Assembly: GCA_028284145.1 (NCBI GenBank)
Contig: JANQSH010000198.1
Location: 92,292-156,291 of the forward strand
Source: Planctomycetaceae bacterium
Lineage (GTDB): Bacteria; Planctomycetota; Planctomycetia; Planctomycetales; Planctomycetaceae
Length of the DNA: 64,000 bases
Direction: 5' to 3'
Shown here: one piece after another, positions 29,201-38,917 of the stretch
Layout: each line of letters starts with the position of its first letter
Position numbering within the stretch: position 1 is the first letter of the stretch
Notes under the pieces: model-generated
Seen by the model: the letters and a program-made list of their open reading frames with translations, nothing else
Databases searched by the model: none
Told to the model about the DNA's origin: nothing
Program-made: the position numbers and the translations under genes

Positions 29201-29719
29201 ATGTCAGGGCGCGGGCAGTTGCAAATCAGCCCTGCGGCATTGTACGAACTGCCTGTGATTGCGCAGACGTTTAAGGTACTCAGTTTCGCACCACCGGATC
29301 GCACAGCCTTCCGCTATGCATTTCTCGACTTCGTTGTGGGGCGACAAAAATTCGCTTTCAACACCATCGACCTGGCGGGCGACGCGATCAGTTTTCGCGG
29401 TCGGGGCACCGCCGGATTTGATGGCAGTTTGAATCTCGATTTCTACTCGATGTTGCCCCGACATCAACTCCCCATTCCCATCGTGAACGCCGTCATTGGA
29501 GAGGCCACGAAAGGTTGGGTTGGTGTGGAGGTCCGCGGAAAGACCTCGGCTCCCATGGCACGGGTCAAACCAGTTCCGGCAATCGACGCGGCCCTGAAGA
29601 ACTTTCTGGGCGCTTTCGAAGGGCGTTCACCCACTGTCAGACCCACGCCGTTTGTACAGCCAGGCCGCCCGACCGGACGACGTTCCACTTCCGGTGCCGC
29701 GACGCGCAACCGAAACTGA
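26258..29719 (+). CDS. Large AsmA/TamB-like envelope protein
   Basis: The 1153-residue product has one N-terminal transmembrane segment (about residues 7-31, WVVAIVLLGTVVGGTYVYSL) and a long beta-rich body with repeated patterns such as FDLAGQLDVDFKISQ, KGTIT-like strands, VENLSGRIQFDSTTGLW and LVGNRITVGSADVFSR. The C-terminal part (NGWIDLYGTGSSVNQMSGRG, IDLAGDAISFRGRGTAGFDG) is like the AsmA/DUF3971 C-terminal region. Members of this superfamily span the periplasm and move lipids between membranes. A proline-rich insert near residues 270-310 separates two blocks. It follows the glycosyltransferase by 24 bases. Exact subfamily is uncertain. Confidence 0.8.
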   Translation: MTIRKTLQWVVAIVLLGTVVGGTYVYSLWARSDEILRQEMLTRMTPILSGCKLHIERANYDWNRRVRVFNITLTLPGHDEPIVRVPQALVTIDREEFARTEQIVIQRVEISRPVVNLTRDANGRWNFHDLPQPPRSYRTCPEWVVDEGAVNIRMEHPNGEAPHAVEIHHANLKLIPSGYRQYLVDGSTQIDSAGNLTVNGKWNLDTRVWSVKGGMTNVAANQQLVALIAGISTELKGKLARVDTQLRGMVGLKPEIVAESDHPSSSLLHSPRPLNGFHDDGTDPFLPPDGLPRSTPATPWRTADASSESVTLPQPRLPVAVPDFDLAGQLDVDFKISQKDVSSEPDFQMDLNVRNGAFEYDVLPFPLRNLNGSFRWDNQKFVVRSLDARNGISRFSVSGLVDRQTEASQSEFTLALSDLALDVRLYRRLTPQLKALFDKIRPTGNVDISLKMRHDGAGGWKAEGFTLAGKNGTITHENFPYAVQQVHGTMRQQGEGLQMQFRGMVGKRPVDVVGATSHFGAGARHDYTITALNVPLEATLVDACPTAMKKTIESLRAQGMASVQIKFHNPLGSIGKKFQMKLDAIVSESAIHPVFFPYRVENLSGRIQFDSTTGLWKFEKLKGTHNAAELTGEGRFAMNTGPTGKLEMAIRAENGRFDRDLEMALPLHLRRIWNHFAPQGRLDTVASVHWSPGSSPQIELPVVRVSDGRMLMSFFPYPLHHARGTGSYKNGRVEITSFNARHEDTKIRGVGFVQTAVNGDWRARLTQIDVDDLIPDRVFRRALPPDLRDVFEEMDLQGPVSVSGMLEFRGTKRPQDPVTAAWDLETVFTGNDIVAGTDLENVHGHFSMRGTWDGKQTVMQGEVDLDSLAVLDYQLTQVKGPLQLVGNRITVGSADVFSREVREKNEQIPYSKRITGRAVDGVVTFDAVANLSDNPVYNLHMTLNKGSLEEYANRYMPGVKNVKGVLNGWIDLYGTGSSVNQMSGRGQLQISPAALYELPVIAQTFKVLSFAPPDRTAFRYAFLDFVVGRQKFAFNTIDLAGDAISFRGRGTAGFDGSLNLDFYSMLPRHQLPIPIVNAVIGEATKGWVGVEVRGKTSAPMARVKPVPAIDAALKNFLGAFEGRSPTVRPTPFVQPGRPTGRRSTSGAATRNRN

Positions 29720-29886
29720 CACAAATCTGCCAAATCGTTGCCAGTGAACACAGGGACGGAGAAACTTTGCGATTGCGATCCGAGTTCTGGATTTCACGTA
29801 ATGTGATCGCCATTCGATGGAATTCGTCTCGCTTCTGGATTACGCTGAAACTCTACGAATTTCACAACGTTTAGCAAAGCGAATCC

Positions 29887-31065
29887 ATGACGAACATCCC
29901 ACAGCCGATTCAACCACCCGAACGTATTCTGATGGGGCCGGGGCCCAGCCAGATTTCGCCACGAGTGCTGGCCGCTCATTCCGCTCCAACCGTGGGCCAT
30001 CTTGACCCCTGTTTCCTGCAAGTGATGGATGAAATGCAGGCCATGTTGCGGCGGGTGTTCTGCACCGAAAACGAGTTAACGTTGGCTATCAGCGGGACCG
30101 GCAGTTCCGGTATGGAGACCTGCGTTGTCAATCTGATCGAACCGGGCAATAAGATGGTCGTCTGCAAGAATGGCGTGTTTGGCATGCGAATGGCCGATGT
30201 CGCCGAGCGAGTGGGAGCCGATGTGCTGACCATCGAGAAGGGTTTTGGAGAAGTATTCTCGACTGACGAAGTGGCTGACGCGATCGTGAAGCATCAGCCA
30301 AAAGTGGTTGGCATTGTCCATGCCGAAACCTCGACAGGTGTCTGGCAGCCGTTGGAAGAGATCTCACAGGCAGTACATGACGCAGGCAGTCTGCTGCTGG
30401 TCGATTGTGTAACATCTCTTGGTGGAGTGCCGGTCGAAGTTGACGCCTGGCAGCTCGATGCGGTTTACAGCGGGACACAAAAGTGTCTTTCCTGTCCTCC
30501 CGGTCTGGCACCAGTCACATTCAGCCCACGAGCGGTCGAAGCGATCGACAATCGAAAGTCGAAAGTGCAAAGCTGGTATTTTGACATGACGATGGTTCGC
30601 AATTACTGGGGCGGCGACCGGGCTTATCATCATACCGCACCGATCAATATGAATTATGCGTTGCATGAAGCACTTCGAGTTGTATTGGAAGAAGGGCTTG
30701 AAGAGCGTTTTGCCCGGCACATGCTCAATCATCAGGCGCTCAAGGCGGGGTTGGCGGCGCTGGGTATTGAATATGCCGTTGCAGAGGGGCAGCAACTGCC
30801 GATGCTCAATGCTGTTCGCATTCCCGAGAATGTTGATGATGCGAGTGTGCGTTCGCAATTACTGAGGGAATTCGGAATCGAAATTGGAGCCGGGTTGGGA
30901 CCAATGAAAGGCAGGACATGGCGAATTGGCCTGATGGGGGACACAAGCCGCGCGAAATATGTCCTGCTGTTCCTGGCGGCTTTGGAAAAATGCCTTGCCA
31001 GTCAAGGGGCGAAGCTTCAGCCCGGTGCAAGTGTCGCTGCCGCCAATGAGATCTACGCCGACTGA
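29887..31065 (+). CDS. Class V aminotransferase (alanine/serine-glyoxylate type)
   Basis: A 392-residue PLP enzyme. The opening [20 protein letters not shown] followed by VGHLDPCF is the signature of alanine-glyoxylate and serine-pyruvate aminotransferases. The PLP lysine is in [13 protein letters not shown] (about residue 200), and [18 protein letters not shown] supplies the cofactor aspartate. It would convert glyoxylate to glycine, which could feed the glycine cleavage genes at the left edge, but substrate preference cannot be read. hemB starts 24 bases downstream on the same strand, so the two are probably co-transcribed. Confidence 0.93.
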   Translation: MTNIPQPIQPPERILMGPGPSQISPRVLAAHSAPTVGHLDPCFLQVMDEMQAMLRRVFCTENELTLAISGTGSSGMETCVVNLIEPGNKMVVCKNGVFGMRMADVAERVGADVLTIEKGFGEVFSTDEVADAIVKHQPKVVGIVHAETSTGVWQPLEEISQAVHDAGSLLLVDCVTSLGGVPVEVDAWQLDAVYSGTQKCLSCPPGLAPVTFSPRAVEAIDNRKSKVQSWYFDMTMVRNYWGGDRAYHHTAPINMNYALHEALRVVLEEGLEERFARHMLNHQALKAGLAALGIEYAVAEGQQLPMLNAVRIPENVDDASVRSQLLREFGIEIGAGLGPMKGRTWRIGLMGDTSRAKYVLLFLAALEKCLASQGAKLQPGASVAAANEIYAD

Positions 31066-31088
31066 ACGGATTTTGAATAACAATCGTC

Positions 31089-32105
31089 ATGACAGAATCA
31101 GCTAATCCATCATTCACTGGTTTTCCCAACGTCCGTATGCGTCGGTTGCGGACGCACACGAAACTGCGCGACATGGTTCGCGAGACGGAATTGAATCCGC
31201 GCGACTTCGTTCTTCCACTGTTTGTTCGTCACGGTGAGAATAAACGAGTGCCGATCGAGTCGATGCCGGGGCATGATCAGATGACGATCGATCATCTCGC
31301 AGCTGAGGTGGAAAAGATCGAATTACTTGGGATACCAGCCGTGTTGTTGTTCGGCATTCCGGAAACGAAAGACGCAATCGGAAGCGATGCCTGTGATGAT
31401 AACGGAATCATCCAACGGGCCATTCGCGCGATCAAAGAGACTGGCAGCAATCTGCTCATCATGACCGATGTCTGTTTCTGTGAATACACCGATCACGGTC
31501 ATTGCGGCATCGTGAATGACAAGCATGGACAACCGGATGTCGACAACGATGCGACGTTGGAGATTCTGGTTCAAGAGGCGGTGAGCCATGCGAAGGCAGG
31601 AACGGATGTCATCGCACCGAGCGGAATGATGGATGGAATGATTGCTGCGTTACGCGCCGGGCTCGACGATGCCGGTTTTGAGAACATTCCACTTTTGAGT
31701 TACGCGGTGAAATATGCATCTGCCTTTTATGGTCCGTTTCGTGATGCGGCTGAAAGCGCTCCGCAATTTGGGGATCGCCGGACGTATCAGATGGACCCGG
31801 CAAATGGTCGGGAAGCACTTCGCGAGGTTGAGCTGGATGTCTCTGAGGGGGCCGACATGCTGATGGTCAAACCGGCCCTCAGTTACCTGGATGTTATCTC
31901 AAATGTGAAGCGTGCGTATCCCGAAATTCCGTTAGCGGCTTATAACGTCAGTGGGGAGTTCTCAGTGGTGAAAGCTGCTGCAGCGAACGGCTGGATCGAT
32001 GAAAAACGGACTGCGCTGGAGATTCTGACATCGATCAAACGTGCCGGAGCCGACATGATCATCACCTACCACGCGAAAGAAGCCGCAGATTGGTTGGCAG
32101 AGTGA
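31089..32105 (+). CDS. hemB: Delta-aminolevulinic acid dehydratase (porphobilinogen synthase)
   Basis: It condenses two 5-aminolevulinate molecules to porphobilinogen in haem and corrin synthesis. The 338-residue protein has the cysteine metal site [14 protein letters not shown], which indicates the zinc-dependent type, the first active-site lysine in [16 protein letters not shown] and the Schiff-base lysine in [12 protein letters not shown], followed by YNVSGEF. N-terminal [17 protein letters not shown] also matches. The ATG at 31089 is preceded by no strong ribosome binding site. It lies directly behind the aminotransferase gene, and a 164-base gap separates it from the convergent PfpI-like gene. 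Confidence 0.97.
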   Translation: MTESANPSFTGFPNVRMRRLRTHTKLRDMVRETELNPRDFVLPLFVRHGENKRVPIESMPGHDQMTIDHLAAEVEKIELLGIPAVLLFGIPETKDAIGSDACDDNGIIQRAIRAIKETGSNLLIMTDVCFCEYTDHGHCGIVNDKHGQPDVDNDATLEILVQEAVSHAKAGTDVIAPSGMMDGMIAALRAGLDDAGFENIPLLSYAVKYASAFYGPFRDAAESAPQFGDRRTYQMDPANGREALREVELDVSEGADMLMVKPALSYLDVISNVKRAYPEIPLAAYNVSGEFSVVKAAAANGWIDEKRTALEILTSIKRAGADMIITYHAKEAADWLAE

Positions 32106-32269
32106 CTGAAACTCCTGTTTCATCACGGAGAAATTGACGGCACGGAAAAAGTGGCGACTTTTTGGAAGGAGACAGGGCAATGAGGGAGATTTGGGGATGA
32201 GAATCAAATTCCATTCCTTTACCATCCCATCATCTCCCATTCAGAAGGTTTCATCGCACTCGTCTCCAA

Positions 32270-32806
32270 TTATTCGCTGCACAACACCTGCAGCATGCCG
32301 ATGCAGAAATCGGGGAGGTCATCTGGTTTGCGACTGCTGACATGGTGTCGATCGATCACCACCGGTTCGTCCACCCAGATGGCACCCGCGTTGACCAGAT
32401 CGTCCTTGATGCCGAGCGAACCGGTCACCTTTACATCGCGATAAACTCCTGCGGAAATCGGAATCCAGCCACCATGGCAGATAGCGGCAATCAATTTTCC
32501 GGCTGAGTCAAAATCGCGCACCAACTTCAGGATACCGGAATCGCGACGAAGTTTGTCCGGCATGAATCCACCCGGCACGACGAGGCCATCGAAGTTTTCG
32601 GCCTGCATGTCGGATAAAGCTGCATCGGACTTGCACGGGTACCCGTTCTTGCCTGCGTAAGTCACTTCGGCTTCGGGGCCGGCGACAACGACCTCAGCAC
32701 CGGCTTCAATGAGGCGGAGTTTGGGATACCATAATTCGAGATCTTCGTAGATATCGCCAACAATCACCAATATCTTTTTTCCATCCAGCGGACGTTGTGC
32801 CGTCAT
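32270..32806 (-). CDS. DJ-1/PfpI-family protein
   Basis: A 178-residue protein of the class I glutamine-amidotransferase-like superfamily. The nucleophile elbow AAICHGGW carries the cysteine, and preceding DGLVVPGGFMPDKLRRD is the typical PfpI/Hsp31-type strand. Members act as glyoxalases, deglycases or peptidases; the exact activity is unknown. The ATG at 32804-32806 has AAGG 8 bases upstream and starts a product of family length. The frame stays open 129 codons further upstream, but that stretch looks non-coding and would overlap the divergent aminotransferase start. No operon partners. Confidence 0.88.
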   Translation of the reverse strand: MTAQRPLDGKKILVIVGDIYEDLELWYPKLRLIEAGAEVVVAGPEAEVTYAGKNGYPCKSDAALSDMQAENFDGLVVPGGFMPDKLRRDSGILKLVRDFDSAGKLIAAICHGGWIPISAGVYRDVKVTGSLGIKDDLVNAGAIWVDEPVVIDRHHVSSRKPDDLPDFCIGMLQVLCSE

Positions 32807-33191
32807 GTTGCGAACCTTTCTCCAACGGGAAGTTCCAAAAGCAGCGAAAATTGCATCGGTGATTGTAGCGAAACAACCATTGGGTTGCTTCTGTTGATGT
32901 GCCTGAACGTCGAATTCATCTGGCTTTGATGTCGGGCCGTCTTTCTCGTGTTCGTGCTGGTTGATACAATTGCCGGGCTGAGCTGACGGAGAGGCAGTTT
33001 GCCGCCTGTTTTTAAGATGGGCCAGATGTGCACGTCTGGCTGCCACAGACACAAGCGGAATGTATTTCCGTCTGCCGCTGGTGCGATTGTTTTCAATCAA
33101 CAGGAAAACGGGGGGAGGCGTACACGCCCGAGCCAAACCGGAATTGTCGGACTGCCGATAAGACCAATCACTCATCCAAAAAGCGAAAACC

Positions 33192-34427
33192 ATGCGTAGC
33201 GAAACCGAAATCCCATTTGAAGATAATCCGTTCAGTATTCCTGTCGCCGAACGCGTTAAGCGGCTGCCCCCCTATCTGTTTGGCAAGATCAACAAGCTGA
33301 AGTATCAGAAGCGCGTTGCGGGTATCGATGTAATCGATCTTGGTATGGGCAATCCGACCGATGCTCCCGATCCACTGATCAGCGAAAAACTGGCCGAGGC
33401 ATTGGCTGATTCCCGTAATCATCGTTACTCTGTTTCCAACGGGATCGAAAACCTGCGGAAGGAAGTGACAAAACGATATTGGAAAAAGTATGGCGTGCGG
33501 CTCGATCCCGATTCCGAGGTCATCGCCTGCATCGGCTCGAAGGAAGGTTTCAGCCATATGTGCCTGGCGTTGATGGGGCCAGGTGACACAGCAGTCGTGC
33601 CATCGCCTTCGTTTCCCATTCATGTTTACGGCGTCGTTCTGGCAGCGGGCAATGTGATTGCGATTGACTGTCGCGACCCGGAAAAATTCCTGCAAAACCT
33701 GGCTTACACTTGTGAGCACTTGTATCCCAGGCCCAAAGTCGTCATCGTCAACTACCCGCACAATCCGTCAACGACTGTGGTCGAGCAGGAATTCTATGTC
33801 GAACTCGTCAAGCTGGCAAAGAAGTACTCATTCCTGGTCATCAGCGATTTTGCATACGCAGACATTTGCTTCGATGGCTATCAGGCTCCCAGTTTTCTCT
33901 CCGCACCAGGTGCGTTGGATGTGGGCGTTGAATTCACCACGATGAGCAAAGGTTACAGCATGGCTGGCTGGCGAATCGGGTTTTGTGTCGGCAATGAAGA
34001 GATGGTCCGCGCGCTCGGAACAATCAAAGGCTATTACGACTACGGCATTTTCCAGCCAGTGCAGATTGCGGCAATTGTCGCAATGCGGCATTGTGAGGCA
34101 GCGGTCGACAGTGTGGCGGCGGAGTACCGGAGCCGCCGGGATGTCTTGTGCGACGGTTTGCGGCGACTCGGTTGGGAAGTGGAATCTCCCAAGGCAACGA
34201 TGTTTGTCTGGGCGAAGATTCCTGAACTCTGGGCCGAAATGGGCTCGATCGACTTTGCCATGAAGTTATTGGATGAAGGGGGAGTGGCAGTCAGCCCCGG
34301 GCGTGGATTCGGCGAAGAAGGGGAAGGCTATCTGCGACTGTCGATTGTTGAAAACTCACACCGCTTGCGTCAGGCGGTTCGGCAAATCGGTCGCTGTACG
34401 AAAATCAAACCCGCCACGACGGAATAA
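33192..34427 (+). CDS. Class I aminotransferase, AlaC/LL-DAP aminotransferase-like
   Basis: A 411-residue PLP enzyme. [14 protein letters not shown] near the N-terminus, NYPHNPSTT and the PLP lysine in [18 protein letters not shown] are those of the AlaC (YfdZ) glutamate-pyruvate aminotransferase and of LL-diaminopimelate aminotransferases. C-terminal [16 protein letters not shown] carries the carboxylate-binding arginine. It most likely moves the amino group between alanine and glutamate. The ATG at 33192 overlaps the opposite-strand open frame only, not the true PfpI gene. Divergent from that gene with a 385-base space; the space shows no other gene. Confidence 0.9.
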   Translation: MRSETEIPFEDNPFSIPVAERVKRLPPYLFGKINKLKYQKRVAGIDVIDLGMGNPTDAPDPLISEKLAEALADSRNHRYSVSNGIENLRKEVTKRYWKKYGVRLDPDSEVIACIGSKEGFSHMCLALMGPGDTAVVPSPSFPIHVYGVVLAAGNVIAIDCRDPEKFLQNLAYTCEHLYPRPKVVIVNYPHNPSTTVVEQEFYVELVKLAKKYSFLVISDFAYADICFDGYQAPSFLSAPGALDVGVEFTTMSKGYSMAGWRIGFCVGNEEMVRALGTIKGYYDYGIFQPVQIAAIVAMRHCEAAVDSVAAEYRSRRDVLCDGLRRLGWEVESPKATMFVWAKIPELWAEMGSIDFAMKLLDEGGVAVSPGRGFGEEGEGYLRLSIVENSHRLRQAVRQIGRCTKIKPATTE

Positions 34428-34541
34428 CAACTCGGTTCAACGCATAGCTTTTTTGATCGAGGAAAAAGAAGGCCGCGAATGACGCGGAACAAAACAAAAA
34501 GGAATTTCTGTGTGCCACTGCAACAGATTGCATCAAGCAGT

Positions 34542-34644
34542 TAGAGCAGTTTACCTTTTCGTGTGACGGTTTTCGCTCGTGGGAGTCTGTATTTGCAGGG
34601 CGAAAAACGTCCCTCGCGCCACGAAGGAGCGGAATACGCTCCAG
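34542..34644 (-). repeat. Dispersed repeat family A, copy A6
   Basis: Reverse orientation: starts TAGAGCAGTTTACCTTTTCG, contains GCTCGTGGGAGTCTG, and ends AATACGCTCCAG. It fills part of the 347-base gap between the class I aminotransferase and the TPR gene. Just after it, GTTGCATAGCAAC forms a small hairpin followed by GCAGCTATG, a pattern seen again at about 45835-45855. Confidence 0.85.
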
Positions 34645-34774
34645 GTTTTTTCTGAGCGAACGTGTTGCATAGCAACGCAGCTATGTGAGATCCCATTATC
34701 GGATGGCAATCAACAATGCATGGAGATGTATGTCGAGTCAAATGCCAATGAGTTGGTGAACATACGGCTTTTCG

Positions 34775-36037
34775 TCAATCATCCGGCTCTTCGCGGTACG
34801 GCAGGCCACGTTTGAACAATTCGACCCGAGAAAGCACGTCGCTGAATTCCTCATCGGGAGCCGAATCCAGCGCCTGCTCCTGGTACTTGACTGCCTCTTC
34901 GTATTGTCCAGCTTCCGCGCAAGCCGCTGCCAGCGTATCAAGAATCCGCCAGTCATTCCAACTGGTCAGTTCGCACGCCTGTTTTGCCAGTTCCACCGCT
35001 TCCCGGCTATCGCGAAATTTTTCATCGGGGCAGGTGGCACGAAACCAGGCCAATGCATTCCTCGGCTCGACATCATCTTCTTCACTGATTGCCACGGCCT
35101 GTTGATACCACTGTAACGCCTTTTCGTACTGCCGCTGGTTACTGTAGATGTTCCCCTTGGTCGCATAGGCGATGGTATAACCTGGGTCAATCTGCATTGC
35201 CTGGTCCAGGTCGGCATGCGCTTTGTCATACTTTTTCAGACGCGCGAACATCGAACCACGGTCGCGATAAGCAGCGTTGAATTGGGGATCAATTTCGATC
35301 GCCCTGGTGTAATTGGCGATCGCCTGTTCGTAGTTTTTCTGGTAAGCGTGGCAACCCGCACGACCAATGTATGCGTAGTGCATTTGGGGATCGAGAGAGA
35401 TCGCCTTGTTAAAGTCATCCAATGCCCGGCTGGTTTCCCGCCGTGCCAGCCACATGTACCCGCGCCTGAACCAGCCCCACTTGTACGCTGGGCTGATCTG
35501 CACAACACGATCCATGTCGTGCGTTGCATGCTCGAACTGCCGCATCGCGTGCCAGGTCAACGCACGTTCCATGTATCCCAGGGAGAGCCTGGGCTGAATA
35601 CGAATCGCTTCGGACAAGTCGGCGATCGACTTTTCGTTCTGGTGCGTTTCCCGCCAGAGTCTTCCACGGCTGCAGTACGCTTCATATTCATTGGGACGCA
35701 ATCCGATGACCTCGCCAAAATCGGCGATCGCATTTTCGTGTTCATTCAGTTGATCATACGCACGCGCACGTTGCCGATAAAATTCCGGGTTGATGGGGTC
35801 GAGGCGGATCGCTTCGGTGAAGTCTGCCACAGCCATGCGATACTGTTTCTCTTCCAGATATAACTCGCCCCGGTCGAACCAGGCATCGGGAGCGGTCGGA
35901 TCTTGATAAATCCGTTTGGTTGCCAGATCGACTTTCTCATCATTCAGCGAGCGTGCCGAATCAAATTGACCGCCGAATTGAGCCCCCACAAAAGGCGGGA
36001 AACACAGAACAAAACTGATCAACAGCGCAACGCGCAT
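34775..36037 (-). CDS. Exported TPR-repeat protein
   Basis: A 420-residue protein with an N-terminal signal peptide (MRVALLISFVLCFPPFVGAQ) followed by about nine or ten tetratricopeptide repeats of 34 residues, for example AWFDRGELYLEEKQYRMAVA and AAYRDRGSMFARLKKYDKAH. TPRs are protein-protein interaction scaffolds, so it probably assembles or regulates an envelope complex; the partner is unknown. I place the start at the ATG at 36035-36037, because the 40 upstream in-frame codons precede a proper signal sequence. It is the last gene before the DUF1499-SpoVG operon on the same strand, separated by 116 bases. Confidence 0.88.
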   Translation of the reverse strand: MRVALLISFVLCFPPFVGAQFGGQFDSARSLNDEKVDLATKRIYQDPTAPDAWFDRGELYLEEKQYRMAVADFTEAIRLDPINPEFYRQRARAYDQLNEHENAIADFGEVIGLRPNEYEAYCSRGRLWRETHQNEKSIADLSEAIRIQPRLSLGYMERALTWHAMRQFEHATHDMDRVVQISPAYKWGWFRRGYMWLARRETSRALDDFNKAISLDPQMHYAYIGRAGCHAYQKNYEQAIANYTRAIEIDPQFNAAYRDRGSMFARLKKYDKAHADLDQAMQIDPGYTIAYATKGNIYSNQRQYEKALQWYQQAVAISEEDDVEPRNALAWFRATCPDEKFRDSREAVELAKQACELTSWNDWRILDTLAAACAEAGQYEEAVKYQEQALDSAPDEEFSDVLSRVELFKRGLPYREEPDD

Positions 36038-36153
36038 AAGAGACCAATCACAAAAGAAAGAGAACTTCGTCAACCTGATCACTTCAATGTATCTGCGTCT
36101 CATCGCACCCGCAAGCAGCATTATTTTCATGCAGTCAAATTGTCTTGCGGTGA

Positions 36154-36627
36154 TCAATTTGTCAGTTGTGTACGCAGGTGTTCCATCCGTTGGCGGTTTT
36201 TGCCTGGATCAGAATAACCCACGCGCGAGGCGGATCGGAAATGGATCTGTTTGCCAGACTCGTCGATCCAGAATTCCACATCGTCGACGAAACGGAAGAT
36301 CAGGCTGGTTGATTCGGCCTGCAGGTATCGTTCACTTTCTTCGACGATTTTGGTGCGGGGAAGTTTTCCGATCGCGGCTTTGATGTTAGCGAGGGCTTCC
36401 GCACTCGTTCGTTCACCCAGCGGGATTGGGGCAATGTAATGCTCGCTATCTTTGATGATGGCTTGCGTCGACACACAATTGGGAGAGTCAGGGCAAGGAG
36501 CAAAACGTCCCTCGTTGACGCCAAGGTCTTCGGATGGTGAAGATGTCAGACTGGCAACTCCCAGCAGCAGGACCGGCAGGATCAACAATGCGACCACAAC
36601 GAATATCAGTTTACGATGTTTCGACAT
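36154..36627 (-). CDS. DUF1499-family membrane-anchored protein
   Basis: A 157-residue protein with an N-terminal transmembrane segment (FVVVALLILPVLLLGVASL) followed by the DUF1499 signature RFAPCPDSPNCVST and the RFVDDVEFWID and HFRSASRVGYSD motifs. Family function is not known. It lies 7 bases after the spoVG-like gene on the same strand and is therefore probably translated from the same mRNA. The ATG at 36625-36627 is chosen over an upstream in-frame codon that overlaps the spoVG stop. Confidence 0.88.
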   Translation of the reverse strand: MSKHRKLIFVVVALLILPVLLLGVASLTSSPSEDLGVNEGRFAPCPDSPNCVSTQAIIKDSEHYIAPIPLGERTSAEALANIKAAIGKLPRTKIVEESERYLQAESTSLIFRFVDDVEFWIDESGKQIHFRSASRVGYSDPGKNRQRMEHLRTQLTN

Positions 36628-36634
36628 AATGGGA

Positions 36635-37276
36635 TCAAATAATTCCCGTGCCAAACTCGTCGCGACCTTCTTCTGCGTGGCCTGACTGTGCCAGGCTCTG
36701 GCTGTGCCTGGGGGCTTTCACACCATGATGTGGCGCATTCGGAGTCTCCGCAGCAGGTTCGATGCGATGAGTTGTGCCATCCATACGAATGACCTGCGGC
36801 GCATCGTGTTCGTTGAGGCAGGAATCATGTGATGGTTCCTCTGCCAGCGTTGCGAAATTCTCTTCCCCGTAATCATCATAACGGCAGACGTAACCGGGTA
36901 ACTGAGCTGCCACCTTTTCTTCTTCAAAGGCTTCCAGCACGCGGTCCTGAATCATCTCGCGGCATTCCGAATTGATTGGGTGGGCGATGTCGGCATACAG
37001 CTTTGCGCGGCCATCCTGACTTTTGGCAGCGCGATTCTGGTTCAGTTGAGCGCCACATTGACTGCAGAATTGTGACCGCAGGCAGTTTTTCGAGTTACAG
37101 CGCGGGCAACGATCGGTCAATTTGCGGCTGGGCATTGCCACAAACGAACCTTTTCCACCCTGAATAATTTTCAGGTCTCGAATCACAAAACAGGAATCGA
37201 ATGTGATGGAACAGAATGCTTGTAGACGATCATGTGGGTCGTCCATCAGTTTGATGCGTACTTCTGTGATCTCCAC
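36635..37276 (-). CDS. spoVG: SpoVG-family protein with an inserted zinc ribbon
   Basis: A 213-residue protein built on the SpoVG fold, an RNA/DNA-binding regulator first known in Bacillus sporulation and septation. [38 protein letters not shown] and [10 protein letters not shown] match the first half; [20 protein letters not shown] matches the second half. Between them lies an insert with CPRCNSKNC and then FCSQCG, a four-cysteine zinc ribbon. The C-terminal 80 residues are acidic and not SpoVG-like. The start is the GTG at 37274-37276, where AAGGAGA sits 6 bases upstream, rather than the upstream in-frame GTG. The ispE gene lies upstream and the DUF1499 gene follows by 7 bases. Confidence 0.9.
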   Translation of the reverse strand: MEITEVRIKLMDDPHDRLQAFCSITFDSCFVIRDLKIIQGGKGSFVAMPSRKLTDRCPRCNSKNCLRSQFCSQCGAQLNQNRAAKSQDGRAKLYADIAHPINSECREMIQDRVLEAFEEEKVAAQLPGYVCRYDDYGEENFATLAEEPSHDSCLNEHDAPQVIRMDGTTHRIEPAAETPNAPHHGVKAPRHSQSLAQSGHAEEGRDEFGTGII

Positions 37277-37541
37277 GGCCGTTCTCCTTTTCGGTGCTTC
37301 CTGCTGAGACTCCGTTGTTGTCACGCCTGTTTCTTATTGGATTTGACCTGTCAACCAGGTGGATCGATCTGTTTCCCTGATCACTTCCGTACAATGTGAA
37401 CACACTTTGAGTCAGGTTTGGTTGTCAGGCTTTATCCAGTAAAAATCGTCGTCTTTTTTGTCAGGTCCGTGTTCTAAGTCAAACGTGTTTCGACCGTTTT
37501 TTCCAAGGCTCGTCATGTTGGGCGAATCAGCTGATCGGCAA

Positions 37542-38450
37542 CTACCTTCCGGTTTGTGCAGTGAACACAGTACCAGAAGCGAATGATCGCAAGCGTTGTG
37601 CCAACTGCCGCGCGTGATATGCATTGCGGCACAGACCGAAATAGGCAGTTCCACTGCCGGTCATCAAATGCCCCAGACAATCCTCCTCTGTAAAACGTTG
37701 TTTCAATTGAGTCACATCAGCATTCAGGATTTCCGCGGGTTGTTGAAGGGCGTTGAACAGCAGCATACCGGATTTCTCAAGGTCGCCGGATCGCAGACTC
37801 TGGACGAGTCGATCCGGCATGTGGGGGCTGTCGGAAGGCCGACAGTTTCGGTACACGTCCGCCGTGGAAAGTCCGCTTGAAGGCCGGACAATCGCGAAGT
37901 GATAGTTGAGGGGCATATGGAGGGGTTCAATCCGTTCTCCCCGGCCTTTGCAAACAGCAAAGGGTGTGGGAGACAGGAAAAATCCGACATCGCTTCCCAA
38001 ATGCGCCGCCAGATTTTGCAACTCACTCACCGGCATTCCAATCTGCCAGAGCCGATTGAGACCGGCAAGTGTCGCCGCTGCATCGCTTGAACCTCCTGCT
38101 AAGCCCGCAGCAACTGGTATTCGCTTTGCCACATCTATACGAACACCGCGTTTACAACCTGTAACATCTCGAAACAATTCGGCGGCCTGGTAAACAAGAT
38201 TGGACTGATCTTGAGGTACGTTCCAGTCAGCCTGCTCACCAATCCTTCCCGAAGCAGCATCGAAACACTGCAGGTCAGTTGCTCCAGAATGTGCCTCCGT
38301 GAAAATGAGTGAATCGTATCGTTGAATTGACGCCATGAGCGTCACTAACTCATGGAATCCATCAGTCCGTTTGCCAAGTATCTCGAGAAACAGGTTCAAT
38401 TTGGCAGGCGTGTGGACGACCAACGTCGAGCCACTTTGCCGAAAAATCAT
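37542..38450 (-). CDS. ispE: 4-diphosphocytidyl-2-C-methyl-D-erythritol kinase
   Basis: It phosphorylates CDP-methylerythritol in the non-mevalonate isoprenoid pathway. The 302-residue GHMP kinase has the substrate motif TPAKLNLFLEILGKRTDGFH, the phosphate loop PVAAGLAGGSSDAAATL, and the C-terminal MTGSGTAYFGL. The ATG at 38448-38450 lacks a clear ribosome binding site. ispE and spoVG are neighbours in many bacteria (Bacillus ispE-purR-spoVG), and that linkage is kept here with a 265-base gap. The 467-base gap upstream (38451-38917) to the LRR gene shows no gene. Confidence 0.95.
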   Translation of the reverse strand: MIFRQSGSTLVVHTPAKLNLFLEILGKRTDGFHELVTLMASIQRYDSLIFTEAHSGATDLQCFDAASGRIGEQADWNVPQDQSNLVYQAAELFRDVTGCKRGVRIDVAKRIPVAAGLAGGSSDAAATLAGLNRLWQIGMPVSELQNLAAHLGSDVGFFLSPTPFAVCKGRGERIEPLHMPLNYHFAIVRPSSGLSTADVYRNCRPSDSPHMPDRLVQSLRSGDLEKSGMLLFNALQQPAEILNADVTQLKQRFTEEDCLGHLMTGSGTAYFGLCRNAYHARQLAQRLRSFASGTVFTAQTGR

Positions 38451-38917
38451 GAGGTCTGTTTATCCTGCGGGTGGAACGGAATTTCGGTCAGTGGAATGAT
38501 TACTTCCTGGCTTTCCGTGATCGATCCCAATCTGATCGCTCGAAACGTTCCAGGAACGGTTATTCCCGGATCCATTAAAGCCAACTACGAAAAAATTGTA
38601 CGAATCAAATGAAAAAGAACGGTGTTCACATCCTGCCGAGAGCTGGCCGGATAGACAGTTTTCTTCGATGAATTGCGAGAGTTGAATTCGGATTGAAGGC
38701 TTCGTAGCCAACAGGAAATCCAAAACGCAAACTGCTCTGATCTGGATGCTACTTGCATCCACAAATGTCGTCAAGATGATTTGAAATCATGTTAAAATGG
38801 GCGGTTTTGGCCAATCCTCCATGCCAATCACTCCTTCGGCTCTATCGACTCTTGGTTTTACCCGGCGGCATTGGTAAAACCGAACGGCTGATCATGACAC
38901 TCAGGGAGAAAACAACC

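Noticed and set aside
32807..33193. A 129-codon upstream extension of the PfpI-like gene
   Set aside because: The extension is low in family similarity, the internal ATG has a good ribosome binding site, and the longer frame would run into the divergent aminotransferase start.
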